41,475 nucleotides of DNA from CAWHPS01 sp963831235 (GCA_963831235.1 CAWHPS010000031.1:1-41475); one strand, 5' to 3'; positions 8,209 through 17,934 are shown, counted from the first letter of the stretch. Translations and numbers: made by a program. The notes: generated by a model from the sequence alone, not told the origin.

Positions 8209-9342
8209 ATGATTTCAACGCCATGCACTTTTATCGAATACTTCCAAGACATACCGGACCCACGCATAGAACGTAAAAAACTCCACAAACTTATCGACAT
8301 AATTGTTGTCTTGGTATGTGCTACCCTTTGCGGCGCCAAGTCATTCGAGGAAGTCGAATTATTTGGCAACGAGCGAATAGAGTGGCTTAAACAGTTTCTT
8401 GAACTCAAAAACGGCATTCCATCGCATGACACTTTTGGGCGGGCCAGTGCCTTGCTAAATCCGAAAGACTTTCAAGAATGCTTTATAAAATGGGTTGAGG
8501 CGTTACGATTGCCGAAACAAAATGAAGTAATTGCAGTCGATGGAAAAACCGCACGGCGTTCATTTGATACCAAGGCCGACCGAAATGCTATCCATGTCGT
8601 TAGTGCCTGGGCAGCAGAAAATAACTTGGTACTGGGGCAAATAAAGGTGAATGATAAATCCAACGAAATCACCGCTATCCCTGAATTGCTGAATATGCTC
8701 ATGGTGAAAGGATGTATCGTCACTATCGATGCAATGGGTTGTCAAAAAGCTATTGCCGACAATATTGTAACCAATGGCGCGGATTATGTTCTCGCCGTTA
8801 AAGAAAATCAACCGAGCCTGTATGAACAAATCCGCAACCGCGTAGATACTGTCGTGGTGGATGGGTTGAAAGATGTGGCCCATGACACGTATTCAACAGA
8901 GGATAAGGGACATGGTCGCGAAGAGCATCGTGAGTATCATGTTATCGATGATATTACCTGGCTAAAAAATAAGGAACAGTGGCGATCATTGTCTGCTATC
9001 GGTGCTGTTCACTCCATAAGGAAAACAAAAAAAGCAGAGCAGACAGAAATACGGTATTATATTCTCAGTCGTAAAATGTCGGCAAAACAGTTTGGTCAGG
9101 CAGTACGCAGTCATTGGGGAATTGAAAACAAATTGCATTGGAATCTGGATGTGTCTTTTAGAGAGGATGACTGTCGCATTAGAAAATCAAATGCACCAAC
9201 AAATATGAATGTAGTCCGGCATGTCGCTATAAATCTATTGAGACAGGAAACATCAATAAAAGCCAGTATCGTACGCAAACAATTAAAAGCAGCTTTGAGC
9301 ACACAATATTTGGAGCGCATCCTTGGAATCGTTAAATTTTAA
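8209..9342 (+). CDS. ISAs1-family transposase, intact
   Basis: This 377-residue DDE transposase has an N-terminal DDE_Tnp_1-associated region (FIEYFQDIPDPR, residues 8-19) and an RNase H-like catalytic core. The catalytic residues are D111 (IAVDGKTARRS), D174 (VTIDAMGCQK) and E306 (HWGIENKLHWNLDV), the characteristic ISAs1/H-repeat spacing. The start has an AAGGGGG ribosome site. It is the only complete transposase in the window and presumably drove the nested insertion. It is divergent from the AbrB-like gene and probably controlled through the palindrome at 8125-8150. Confidence 0.95.
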   Translation: MISTPCTFIEYFQDIPDPRIERKKLHKLIDIIVVLVCATLCGAKSFEEVELFGNERIEWLKQFLELKNGIPSHDTFGRASALLNPKDFQECFIKWVEALRLPKQNEVIAVDGKTARRSFDTKADRNAIHVVSAWAAENNLVLGQIKVNDKSNEITAIPELLNMLMVKGCIVTIDAMGCQKAIADNIVTNGADYVLAVKENQPSLYEQIRNRVDTVVVDGLKDVAHDTYSTEDKGHGREEHREYHVIDDITWLKNKEQWRSLSAIGAVHSIRKTKKAEQTEIRYYILSRKMSAKQFGQAVRSHWGIENKLHWNLDVSFREDDCRIRKSNAPTNMNVVRHVAINLLRQETSIKASIVRKQLKAALSTQYLERILGIVKF

Positions 9343-9355
9343 TGCGATTGCCCTG

Positions 9356-9365
9356 GGAACAGTGG
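9356..9365. repeat. Target-site duplication of inner ISAs1, right copy
   Basis: GGAACAGTGG, the second copy of the duplication at 7831-7840, directly after the right end of the inner element. Confidence 0.95.
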
Positions 9366-9725
9366 CGATCATTGTCTGCTATCGGTGCTGTTCACTCCAT
9401 AAGGAAAACAAAAAAAGCAGAGCAGACAGAAATACGGTATTATATTCTCAGTCGTAAAATGTCGGCAAAACAGTTTGGTCAGGCAGTACGCAGTCATTGG
9501 GGAATTGAAAACAAATTGCATTGGAATCTGGATGTGTCTTTTAGAGAGGATGACTGTCGCATTAGAAAATCAAATGCACCAACAAATATGAATGTAGTCC
9601 GGCATGTCGCTATAAATCTATTGAGACAGGAAACATCAATAAAAGCCAGTATCGTACGCAAACAATTAAAAGCAGCTTTGAGCACACAATATTTGGAGCG
9701 CATCCTTGGAATCGTTAAATTTTAA
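9357..9725 (+). pseudogene. ISAs1 transposase, 3' part of the interrupted outer copy
   Basis: Residues 256-377 of the transposase, including the catalytic Glu (HWGIENKLHW), identical to the end of the intact copy. It begins at the right side of the inner insertion. An ORF through it can start at an ATG in the inner element's end (9342), but this would lack both catalytic Asp residues. Confidence 0.92.
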
Positions 9726-9738
9726 TGCGATTGCCCTG

Positions 9739-12281
9739 GAGTACCTTCTGAGCTTGAACAAAAGCGGATAGAACATGAGGCATTTGCGGCTTTAAGAACC
9801 CGGGTTTATGTCGGAAGAAAAGAATATTTTGACCGCCTCAACACCCATGTGGAATCCGATGAGCCGCCCTTAGTACTTCTCGGCGAGTCGGGTACGGGGA
9901 AATCCGCACTAATAGCCAACTGGTCAGAACAATATCGAAAGAACCATCCTGAAGATTTTATTGTTTGTCATTACATAGGAAGCACATCCGACAGCTCAGA
10001 CTATGTTAATATACTCAGGCGGATAATTGAAGAGATAAAAGAAAGGTATGAGCCGGGGATAAAAGGTGAAGGTATATCTTATATTCATAGCACATTTGGC
10101 AATCAGGGTGATGAAAACAAAATCCCCACCGATCCTAAAAAGATAGTCGAAGCATTTCCTGAGTGGCTTGCGCGCGCTGCAGCCAAGAGCAGGTTCATCC
10201 TTATACTCGACGCTCTGGACCAGCTTGAAGACAGGGACAATGCTTCTGATCTGAGCTGGGTCCCATATAGTTTTTCCACGAATATACGACTGATAGTATC
10301 AACGCTTCCTGGCCGAAGTCTTGATGCCCTGAAAAGACGCAACTGGCCTGAAATGAATATCAGACCAATGGAAAAAGATGAAAAGAGGAAATATATTACA
10401 GAATACCTATTACAATACCGGAAACACCTTAGTCCTACCCAAATTGAGAGAATTGTTAAGAAAAAACACACTACCAATCCCTTATACCTAAGAACGCTTC
10501 TTGAAGAATTACGGGTATTTGGTGTTCACGAAGAACTTGATATGTGGATCAAGCACTATCTTAAAGCAAAGACTATTGATACGCTTTATGGTCTTGTGCT
10601 TGAAAGACTTGAAGCTGATTATGAAAGAGAAAGAAAGGGGCTTGTCAGAAATGTAATGACCTTGATTTGGGCATCACGGAAAGGGCTTTCTGAAACTGAA
10701 CTTCTTGAGATTATAGGGGCATATGATAAATCTATACCTATAAATTCATGGGCTGATGTGTATCAGGCCAGTCTTTCGGATGGTATGCCTATGCCGCGGG
10801 CATATTGGAGTCCATTGTATCTGGCAATTGAAGATTCACTTGTCAATAAAGCTGGTCTCCTGAATTTTTTTCATGAATTCCTGAGAAAGGCAGTAGAAAA
10901 ACGCTATCTTTCCAGCATTGAACTTAAAAAAGTTGTACACAGTAGAATAGCAAATTACTTTGAAAAAAGGGGGCTTGATGATAGAAAAGTTGATGAGTTG
11001 CCCTGGCAGCTTTGTCGGGAAGAATTTTGGGAGAAGCTGAAAGATTGTGTTACGAATATGGAGATGTTTTTAGAATTAAGAACTGAAACAAAACAATACG
11101 AATTGACAAAATACTGGCTTTCTATGGGCGGCAGATATGACATGGTACGGGAATATCAGAAAATGATTGAACAGTATGAAAATACTTCTCCAGATATGTA
11201 TGAGTTTTCCAAAAGAATTGTTGAAACGGCTCATTTTCTTCAGCTAAATGCCAAATACGAAAAAGCTGAACTCCTTTATAGAAGAGCAATGAAAATCAAT
11301 TGGAACGAAGATGGGCTTGAACATCCTGATGCTGCCGTATGTCTAATAAATCTTGGTGAACTACTTATCAATAAAGGAGATTATGAAGGCGCTGAACCTG
11401 TTTTACGCCAGGCCATTGCGGTCAATGAAACAGTATTTGGCACAGAACATTCTGGTACAGCAAGGGCTATGAACGGGTTAGCGGTTCTACTTTATAAAAA
11501 GGGGGATTATGAATGTGCAGAATCGTTTTTCAGGAAGGTTCTCACAATATGCGAGAAAGTATTGGGATCTGAAAATCCATTTATGGCAACAATCCTGAAC
11601 AACCTTGCAGAATTACTTAATAAGAGAAAGAATATCGAAGAGGCAGAACCTTTTTACAGAAGAGCTCTAGCAATTGATGAAAATATCTTGGGTTTGGAGC
11701 ATCCTATTACAGCAATGAGTTTGAATAACTTGGCAGGGTTGCTTCGTGAAAAAGGAAATTATGGGGAAGCAGAGCAACTTTTTCGAAGGGCACTTGTAAT
11801 ATGCGATAAAATATTGCCTGAGCACCCAAATATTGCAACTTGTTTGAATAATCTTGGGGGGCTGCTTTTTAGAAAAGGAGATTATAAAGGAGCAGAATCC
11901 CATTGGCAACGAGCTCTTGCAGTCAGAGAAATAGTATTAGGTGAGCATCCGGATACAGCTACAAGCTTGAACACTCTTGCAGAAACATATCGTAACAGAA
12001 AGAATTACCGAGAAGCCGAACCTCTTTATAGAAGAGCTCTGATAATGAGAGAGAAAGTTTTGCCCCCGCAACATCTTGACATTGCTCAAAGTCTAAATAA
12101 TCTTGGATTACTACTTGAACAAAAAGGCAATCATAAAGAAGCAGAGCTTCTTTACCGAAGAGGATATGCGCTTTATAAGGAAGTGCTAGGTACTGAACAT
12201 CCGTGGACTGTCACGGTTATAGGTAATCTGGATAATCTATCAAAAAAAAAGAATAAACTTGGATGGAAATTCTGGAACTGA
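9739..12281 (+). pseudogene. NACHT-type ATPase with TPR repeats, 5'-truncated by ISAs1
   Basis: The reading frame is open right up to the IS end, so the true N-terminus is lost. An internal ATG at 9849 could still give 810 residues. From that Met there is Walker A GESGTGKS (12-19), Walker B FILILDALDQLED (about 116-128), a helical region, then seven ~42-residue TPRs of the kinesin-light-chain/nephrocystin-3 type (LNNLA.LL..KG.Y.EAE.L.RRAL). The segment before 9849 (RVYVGRKEYFDRL) is the usual lead-in to the P-loop. Such STAND proteins often have an N-terminal effector or DUF4062 domain and act as stress or phage sensors. It neighbours a nucleotide-signalling gene. Confidence 0.85.
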
Positions 12282-12396
12282 TACCAGAAGGAAAATGTAA
12301 TGGACATAATAATAGGATGTTTAGTTTTGACTAAAAATATAAAAAGAAAGTGTAACTACCAAACTTTCGGATTTTTCTTTATAAAAAGGAGGCCGC

Positions 12397-15102
12397 TTGA
12401 ATCCTACCGTCAATACCGCAGATCAAATCAGAATATTCGCGGAATATGAACGCGCACGATACGAATCGTTTGTCGCGTTCATCCAATGGTTTCTCAACGA
12501 AGTCCGGCAGCGAGTCGCACCCATGGGCACTGTTGCCGCCCAGCCCAAAGAGGTCGCCAGCTTTGCCGAGAAAATCCTCCGTAAACCGAAATACAACGAT
12601 CCTGTCCATCAGTTCGCAGACCTTTGCGGCGGCAGACTTATCGTTCATACACGCCGCGAAATGGTTGCCGCAGACCGGCTTATCAGCCAGTGCCTGAAAA
12701 TCGTAGCCCGCGAAGACAAACTAGAGGTATCAGGAGTCAACCAGTTCGGGTATGGCTCGGTCCATCTTGATGTCGCTATCGGCGCTGATCTTGAGAAAAA
12801 CCTCATCAAAGCGGGCATGGTGATGCCCGACGAGATCAAGCGCGCGGTAAAAGGAACCAGGGAGCGGCGGCATGACGGTAAGCCCATTGAACGCAAGGCC
12901 GAAATCCAGGTGCGTACCGACCTCCAGCATGTTTGGGCTGATACGCTGCATGATCTGCTCTATAAAGGCGGCATAGATATTCCCAAACCTCTCCAGCGTG
13001 AAGCCAACCGGCTCTCAGCCGTGCTCGAAGAGGCAAGCACCGCGATAGACGATCTTGTGTTGAAGCTTGAAGCGTACAAGGTTGACCACGGCGCCTTTCT
13101 GAGCATTGAGCAGATCAACGAGGAAAGAGGGCGGCTATACACGCTCCTGAAACAGAAACTCAGCGACAAAGCTCTGGGCGGTATTGCGCTGCGCCTTGCC
13201 AAACTCTCCCGCTCCTTAAGGGATTGGCCCGGTGTGATAGCACTGGAGCCTTGGATCAAACAATGCGGTACAGCGGTTCGTAACGAGCTCCGCTTTGCCG
13301 TGGCCGAGGCCCTTTGCAAGCACAACGGAAAGAAGCCTTCCAGCGCAGCGTTCAGAAAAGGACTTGGAGAACTCCGGGCGATCGCTCAACCGGTAGAGCT
13401 TTCAGGATCTGTCAGGAATACCGATCAGAAGCTGCAGGAAATATCAGCAGCGTTGTGTGGTTCGCATGGCGATTGTGGGGACAACACGCTGCGGTCAAGG
13501 ACAATGGCAGAGCTCGCACGTGCGGTGTTTGTCGCAAAACAGGATTCTCATTACACGGACGATGCGCGCGATCTTTATTTCCAGGCACATCTTCTTGAAC
13601 CCGAGGATCCGTATGTGTATGCGCGATACCTGCATTCCCATGCGGTAGCGAGCGGAAACAAATCTTTCGCGGTCTTCATGCGCACAGAAATCGATCGTAT
13701 GATCGCCGTGTGCCGCGAACATGCGCATGCGGGGATTGAACTTCCGTTCGCCCATTTTGCGCAAGGGATGCTGTATGTTCTGATTGGCGATATCGATTCC
13801 AGTCTGCTCTGCTGTACGCGCGGAATCGCATCAAGCAATGATATCCATCAGATTGAAGAGGAAATTGGCCTTTTCCGCGAACTGCGCGATGCCTTGGTCC
13901 GCAATGATGTTGCCTTTGCTGTGAAGCTTGAGATGGTTCTGCAAACATTGGCACTTGGTGTCATTGCCAGACCGGATACACCCGAAACATCATCCCTGAC
14001 CGCGAATTCGCTCTTGACATGTGTTGACCAAAAACCTCTCCTATCACCGATAATCATCATCGCCGGAACCTGCGATCCTGCAATGAACTCGGATTTAGAG
14101 AAGTACAGACCGGCCATGGATCATGCAATTGGAAACTTTACAGGAACGATCTATTGCGGGGGTACAAACGCGGGGATTTCGGCAATAGTGGGAGACGCTG
14201 TTGCAAAGGCGCGTGCGAAGGGAGTAAAAATTGCTCTCAAAGCCTACCGTCCCGGTACGCTCAAGGAAGATTTTTCCGCCAAACATCCAGCCTATGAACA
14301 AATCCAGATGGAAAATGCGGTTGGTTTCACCAGCCTGCAGGCGATCCAGTACTGGAGTGATCTGCTGCAGAACAGCGTTAAACCCGGATTGGTACGCGTA
14401 ATGGGTGTCGGCGGTGGCAAAATATCACTGTTCGAATACCATCTTGCCATGGCGCTTGGCGCTACGGTCGGAATCATCGAAGGAAGCGGCCGCAGCGGGG
14501 CCGATATTGTAGGCGAAGAATCCTGGTGGTCAAAGGCAAAGAAAGGACGATGCTTTACGCTGCCCAATGACCGGGAAACCATCTGGAATTTCATGAATGT
14601 CATTCCCGGAGACCTCGGTTTGGATGAATCCACTCTAAAACGTATTGAGCCCGCAGCACGCGGATTGCACGCGCAGTATGTCGCAAACGCGCTGGGATCT
14701 AGCGAAAACAAGAATCTCCGGCCGTGGGATACGTTACCCCTGGATCTTCGCACATCGAGTCTGCATCAGGCCCTGCACTTGTCACGGCTCCTGGCCGGAT
14801 ATGGTCTCGAAATCCGGGAATTAGGGGCAAAGCCGGGCAAACCCGTTCTTGATTTGGAGAAAGAACTTGGCGCCGACGGTATTGAGCGCCTTGCCGAAAT
14901 CGAGCATGGTCGCTGGAATGTAGAGCGGTTGTTCCAGGGATGGAAGTACGGCGAAGTCAAGAATATAGACTTGCGGACAAGTCCATATCTGAAACCGTGG
15001 AAGGATGTGCCGGAAAATATTAAGAAATATGACAGGGAGCCGTTTAAAAAGTTGCCGGGAATATTGAAAGAAGTCGGCCTGGGAGTTTTTAAGGCAATGT
15101 AA
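12397..15102 (+). CDS. RelA/SpoT-TPR-SLOG(LSDAT)-RyR multidomain nucleotide-signalling protein
   Basis: The 901-residue product starts at a TTG five bases after AAAAGGAGG. Residues ~25-190 match the RelA/SpoT synthetase fold: QPKEVASFAEK (50-59), D75-x-x-G78-x-R80, Y119-G-S-V-H123 and E169-I-Q-V-R173-T with H185 in ADTLHDLLYK, so catalytic acids are kept. Residues ~370-500 are helical and TPR-like. Residues ~550-720 (IIIIAGTCD, IYCGGTNAGISAIVGD, VMGVGGGK) match SLOG domains, best the prokaryotic TRPM-type LSDAT. Residues ~827-895 (LAEIEHGRWNVERLFQGWKYG ... PWKDVP) are an RyR domain. It probably makes or senses a nucleotide signal. The combination is not one I know as characterised. Confidence 0.85.
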   Translation: MNPTVNTADQIRIFAEYERARYESFVAFIQWFLNEVRQRVAPMGTVAAQPKEVASFAEKILRKPKYNDPVHQFADLCGGRLIVHTRREMVAADRLISQCLKIVAREDKLEVSGVNQFGYGSVHLDVAIGADLEKNLIKAGMVMPDEIKRAVKGTRERRHDGKPIERKAEIQVRTDLQHVWADTLHDLLYKGGIDIPKPLQREANRLSAVLEEASTAIDDLVLKLEAYKVDHGAFLSIEQINEERGRLYTLLKQKLSDKALGGIALRLAKLSRSLRDWPGVIALEPWIKQCGTAVRNELRFAVAEALCKHNGKKPSSAAFRKGLGELRAIAQPVELSGSVRNTDQKLQEISAALCGSHGDCGDNTLRSRTMAELARAVFVAKQDSHYTDDARDLYFQAHLLEPEDPYVYARYLHSHAVASGNKSFAVFMRTEIDRMIAVCREHAHAGIELPFAHFAQGMLYVLIGDIDSSLLCCTRGIASSNDIHQIEEEIGLFRELRDALVRNDVAFAVKLEMVLQTLALGVIARPDTPETSSLTANSLLTCVDQKPLLSPIIIIAGTCDPAMNSDLEKYRPAMDHAIGNFTGTIYCGGTNAGISAIVGDAVAKARAKGVKIALKAYRPGTLKEDFSAKHPAYEQIQMENAVGFTSLQAIQYWSDLLQNSVKPGLVRVMGVGGGKISLFEYHLAMALGATVGIIEGSGRSGADIVGEESWWSKAKKGRCFTLPNDRETIWNFMNVIPGDLGLDESTLKRIEPAARGLHAQYVANALGSSENKNLRPWDTLPLDLRTSSLHQALHLSRLLAGYGLEIRELGAKPGKPVLDLEKELGADGIERLAEIEHGRWNVERLFQGWKYGEVKNIDLRTSPYLKPWKDVPENIKKYDREPFKKLPGILKEVGLGVFKAM

Positions 15103-15137
15103 CTAAGATAAGGTTCATGCCTGCGAAGGAGCAACAA

Positions 15138-15686
15138 ATGAAAAAAATACCATTGCAGCGACCGGTAGTTGCGATCCGGGCGATCGCGCAAAATCCGCAC
15201 GGCCATATTTTGCTTCTTAAACGCGCTAACTCTGAATACGGTGATGGCCAGTGGTGTTTGCCGGGTGGAAAGCTGGATTACGGTGATACCCCCGAACATA
15301 CTGTTGAAAAGGAGCTGCAGGAGGAGACCGGACTTGCCGCATCCGATGTGAGTTTCCTTTTCTATCAGAACAGTACGCCAGTACAGCCTGGCAAAATGCA
15401 TTGCGTCAATCTTTATTTCTCCTGTGCTTGCAAAGGTAAGGTATCTTTAAACGAGGAAAGCTCCGAATCCGCATGGGTAACTCCGGAGCAGGCATTAGAA
15501 TACAAGCCGGTTTTTGGAGCGGAAGAGGCGATCAGGAGATGGATAAGCAGGATAGTTAAGAGACGTTCTGGAAAATCATCGAAATGGTTGAAGCCAAGGA
15601 AAGCAAAATCAAAAAGATTCCAGAGTTCACTGAGAAACGCGGAGAAAATTAGCCGGATCGGTTTAAGGAGCTTTCGCCATCATTAA
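15138..15686 (+). CDS. Nudix hydrolase next to the RelA/SpoT-SLOG-RyR gene
   Basis: I chose the ATG at 15138 (AAGGAG 6 bases upstream) over the in-frame ATG at 15117; product 182 residues. The Nudix box starts at G44 and runs to L66: G-x5-D50-x7-K58-E-L-x-E62-E63-x-G65. The usual first Glu is Asp and the usual Arg is Lys, both conservative changes. The last ~40 residues are a Lys/Arg-rich tail beyond the normal fold. Nudix enzymes cleave nucleoside diphosphate derivatives, and some degrade (p)ppGpp. Lying 35 bases after the RelA/SpoT gene, it may remove that protein's product or act as immunity; this is inference. It overlaps the convergent WD40 gene by 24 bases. Confidence 0.85.
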   Translation: MKKIPLQRPVVAIRAIAQNPHGHILLLKRANSEYGDGQWCLPGGKLDYGDTPEHTVEKELQEETGLAASDVSFLFYQNSTPVQPGKMHCVNLYFSCACKGKVSLNEESSESAWVTPEQALEYKPVFGAEEAIRRWISRIVKRRSGKSSKWLKPRKAKSKRFQSSLRNAEKISRIGLRSFRHH

Positions 15687-17144
15687 TGCAAGTCCGTTCA
15701 GAAAATCTTGGAGCATCTGATGGGATGTCGCTTTGTCCATGCTTGCCATAGTCAAACGAGCCTTTATCAGGTGATTCCGCCAAACGGCCAGGCAAGTAGT
15801 CTCCAACAGGCTTCCCTCATTAAGGCCGATTGGGAGATTTCCAACCGAAAACCGATACTCTTTTAAGCCAATATTGACACACTCTACACTCTCCTGGTTG
15901 AGGGACTCGATCACGGGCCGAAGATCTGGCGGTAGCAGGTAAAGAATATCCTCGCGGGATTTTCTCAACTCCTGCTGTACAATCTCCGACTCCTGGCTGA
16001 TTGTAATCATGGGAAGTCCATTCGTGTAGACATAGATTGTGGCGTGTACCCCTGTAATATGATAATAGTCAATACTGCTCCCCAAGTCTTTCGGAGAGTA
16101 ATGATGCACCTCACCCGATGTCCTCCATTCCCCAAACATTGCGGGAAATGCCAAGCCCGTCTTATCGTGTCGCCATACAACATTTGATGAGTCAAAATTT
16201 TCCTCGCAAGCACCAGGTCCCAGCCTCCAAGGGTCGCCTCCGGTCCCATCAGCCAGGTCAAGTCCCTCAAGCTGAAGAAAAAAGAGGTGCCCTGCCTCGT
16301 CTAAGTACCCGAGGAGTCCATCTGGTCCTGTCGCGCAGGATTGAATATGTCCAACTGTAGGAAACACGGCTATCAGTTCGAGGGATTCGAGCGCGTAGAC
16401 ATTGAGCTTACCATCACCGAACTGCGGTTCTGATCCAGACACAATGTAATGACCGTTACGTGTCAATGCCAAGCCCTTGACATGCCAACCATGAAGAACA
16501 CATGAAGCAAGGCAACGTCCGCTATCAAGATCCCAGACCTTGAGTTTGTGGTCGCTGCCTTGAGAAACGATTCGATTATTCGTTGCTACGACTGGGGAAT
16601 AGTTGGTACATGTATCGAGACCGTGACTCAGTTCGCCGGTCTTCAGGTTAAAGATTATAATTTTCCCACTATTCGCCTCTTTGCATATAAGGTGCTCAGC
16701 GTTAGGAGTAAGGGCAACTGAAGTCATGGAGCCGGAAAAACTGCCCACACATCGCACCTCATCCAAATTCCAAAGTTTGACAGAGCCATCAAGGCTTGCC
16801 GAGGCCGCGAAAGTACCAGTTTGATCCAAAGATATACACAAAATCTTGTCCTTATGCCCTTCGAGCTTGTTTGAGTGCTGAATACGCATGTCCCAAACGC
16901 GCATCGAACCATCAGCACGGCCCGACACCAGGCGCCATCCCCCGAAAGCAACCGCAAAAATAGCGCTGCCCTCCTGTTCCAATTCAGCAATGCGAGTTCC
17001 ATCTTCAACTTCAATTACGACTAGCGAACCATCTTTGGAACCAATGGCCGCATGTTTTGAGTCCAGGAAATCGAAGGCGGTAGCGCACAATGTAGTACTT
17101 ATCATATTAAGAAAATGAAAAAAGCGCCAGATTATGACGCGCAC
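15663..17144 (-). CDS. WD40-repeat protein
   Basis: At least four WD40 repeats are clear (SGRADGSMRVWDM, SASLDGSVKLWNL, SQGSDHKLKVWDL, SGSEPQFGDGKLNVYAL), with more degenerate blades between; together they fill about residues 20-320. The remaining C-terminal ~170 residues resemble nothing I recognise. It is a likely protein-interaction scaffold, cytoplasmic, with no signal peptide. Starts are a GTG at 17144 or an ATG at 17105 (480 residues); neither has a good ribosome site, so an upstream effector part may be missing. In bacteria WD40 domains are often sensor parts of conflict proteins, which fits its neighbours but is not proof. Confidence 0.75.
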   Translation of the reverse strand: MRVIIWRFFHFLNMISTTLCATAFDFLDSKHAAIGSKDGSLVVIEVEDGTRIAELEQEGSAIFAVAFGGWRLVSGRADGSMRVWDMRIQHSNKLEGHKDKILCISLDQTGTFAASASLDGSVKLWNLDEVRCVGSFSGSMTSVALTPNAEHLICKEANSGKIIIFNLKTGELSHGLDTCTNYSPVVATNNRIVSQGSDHKLKVWDLDSGRCLASCVLHGWHVKGLALTRNGHYIVSGSEPQFGDGKLNVYALESLELIAVFPTVGHIQSCATGPDGLLGYLDEAGHLFFLQLEGLDLADGTGGDPWRLGPGACEENFDSSNVVWRHDKTGLAFPAMFGEWRTSGEVHHYSPKDLGSSIDYYHITGVHATIYVYTNGLPMITISQESEIVQQELRKSREDILYLLPPDLRPVIESLNQESVECVNIGLKEYRFSVGNLPIGLNEGSLLETTCLAVWRNHLIKARLTMASMDKATSHQMLQDFLNGLALMMAKAP

Positions 17145-17265
17145 CCTGGAATTAAAATGATTTAGTCCTCAATGCAGAAATTAGATCAGAATCGTCATTT
17201 AGCGTATCGTCAATTGCAGAAAATGGGTCAAGGAACAGAAATGATGCTTTAATTCCGTCTTTATT

Positions 17266-17859
17266 TTACCGGCAATACGTGGGTTCGTCTCCGGGTTGTT
17301 TGAATCGCCACTTGCGAAGTATGTCGCGTGCGCGTTCAAGAGACTCGCGGGATTCTGTTGGGATATTTTCTTTTGATAACTCCGGGCGGTTCAAGACATC
17401 ATCCAATTCTATAAACGTTTTGCGGATCCGGATACCTGATGCATTACAATACTCCATAAGCTCCTTGTATTGCCCTTTTTCCCTGAAGCTGAGATTACAA
17501 TTAAGATTACCATCAGCAATTGACTCTGCCCACCGTTCCAATTTGTATAATGGGACAGCAATCTTACGGGACACAAGAAGAGCGATTATAAAACCTATAA
17601 AAAGAGTGACCCCTTCTGCAAAAAGAAGGCCTGGAAGGGCGATTCCAAGTAGACTCTGGCGTACGAGCGGTTTCTCAAAATCACTGCTCATGAAGTAAAG
17701 ATATCCTGACTGGGAATAGTAGAAATAAACGGCAAGGACGACACCTGATGCAATAAATGCTGATGACCCCACAAGCACAAGAATGTTTTTCATGAGCGGG
17801 ACCTGGATGTTTTTTTGGAATACAAAATTACGAATCGGCTTTCTGCGGTCAGTGTCCAT
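17266..17859 (-). CDS. HAMP-domain inner-membrane protein
   Basis: The 197-residue product has two transmembrane segments (about 25-48, NILVLVGSSAFIASGVVLAV, and 70-97) flanking a very short periplasmic loop. A HAMP-like segment follows (VPLYKLERWAESIADGNL), then a charged cytoplasmic tail. It lacks kinase, cyclase or methyl-accepting domains, so it is a stand-alone HAMP protein that may pass a membrane signal to an unknown partner. It is divergent from the nitroreductase gene, with ~75 bases between them. Confidence 0.7.
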   Translation of the reverse strand: MDTDRRKPIRNFVFQKNIQVPLMKNILVLVGSSAFIASGVVLAVYFYYSQSGYLYFMSSDFEKPLVRQSLLGIALPGLLFAEGVTLFIGFIIALLVSRKIAVPLYKLERWAESIADGNLNCNLSFREKGQYKELMEYCNASGIRIRKTFIELDDVLNRPELSKENIPTESRESLERARDILRKWRFKQPGDEPTYCR

Positions 17860-17934
17860 TATTAAAATCTAAAATATATTGAAAAAGTGTAGCAATGATT
17901 TTCTATGAATTCTTAATACTGAAATAGCTATTTT

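Larger units (their letters stand above)
7841..9355 (+). mobile_element. ISAs1-family element, inner intact copy (1515 bp)
   Basis: It is bounded by perfect 21-bp inverted repeats (7841-7861 and 9335-9355) and a 10-bp target duplication. It holds an intact transposase gene, the AbrB-like passenger gene and the 26-bp palindrome. The encoded proteins are identical to those of the outer copy, so the insertion is recent and the element is probably active. Confidence 0.96.
6699..9738 (+). mobile_element. ISAs1-family element, outer copy, interrupted by the inner copy
   Basis: The ends are perfect 21-bp inverted repeats (6699-6719 and 9718-9738, outer sequence CAGGGCAATCGCATTAAAAT). Without the inner insertion and its duplication it is 1515 bp, the same length as the inner copy. 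It carries a divergent AbrB-like gene and the transposase gene. The flanks (GGTAAATACC left, GAGTACCTTC right) do not match, although this family normally leaves an 8-10 bp duplication. Confidence 0.93.

Noticed and set aside
6699..9738. Long direct repeats that could suggest a tandem gene duplication or a composite transposon
   Set aside because: The exact 21-bp ends and 10-bp duplication show one element inserted in another; no cargo lies between two full copies.
14766..15401. Minus-strand 211-codon ORF opposite the end of the 901-residue protein
   Set aside because: It runs antisense to the well-supported RyR and Nudix coding sequence, resembles no family, and is a frame shadow.
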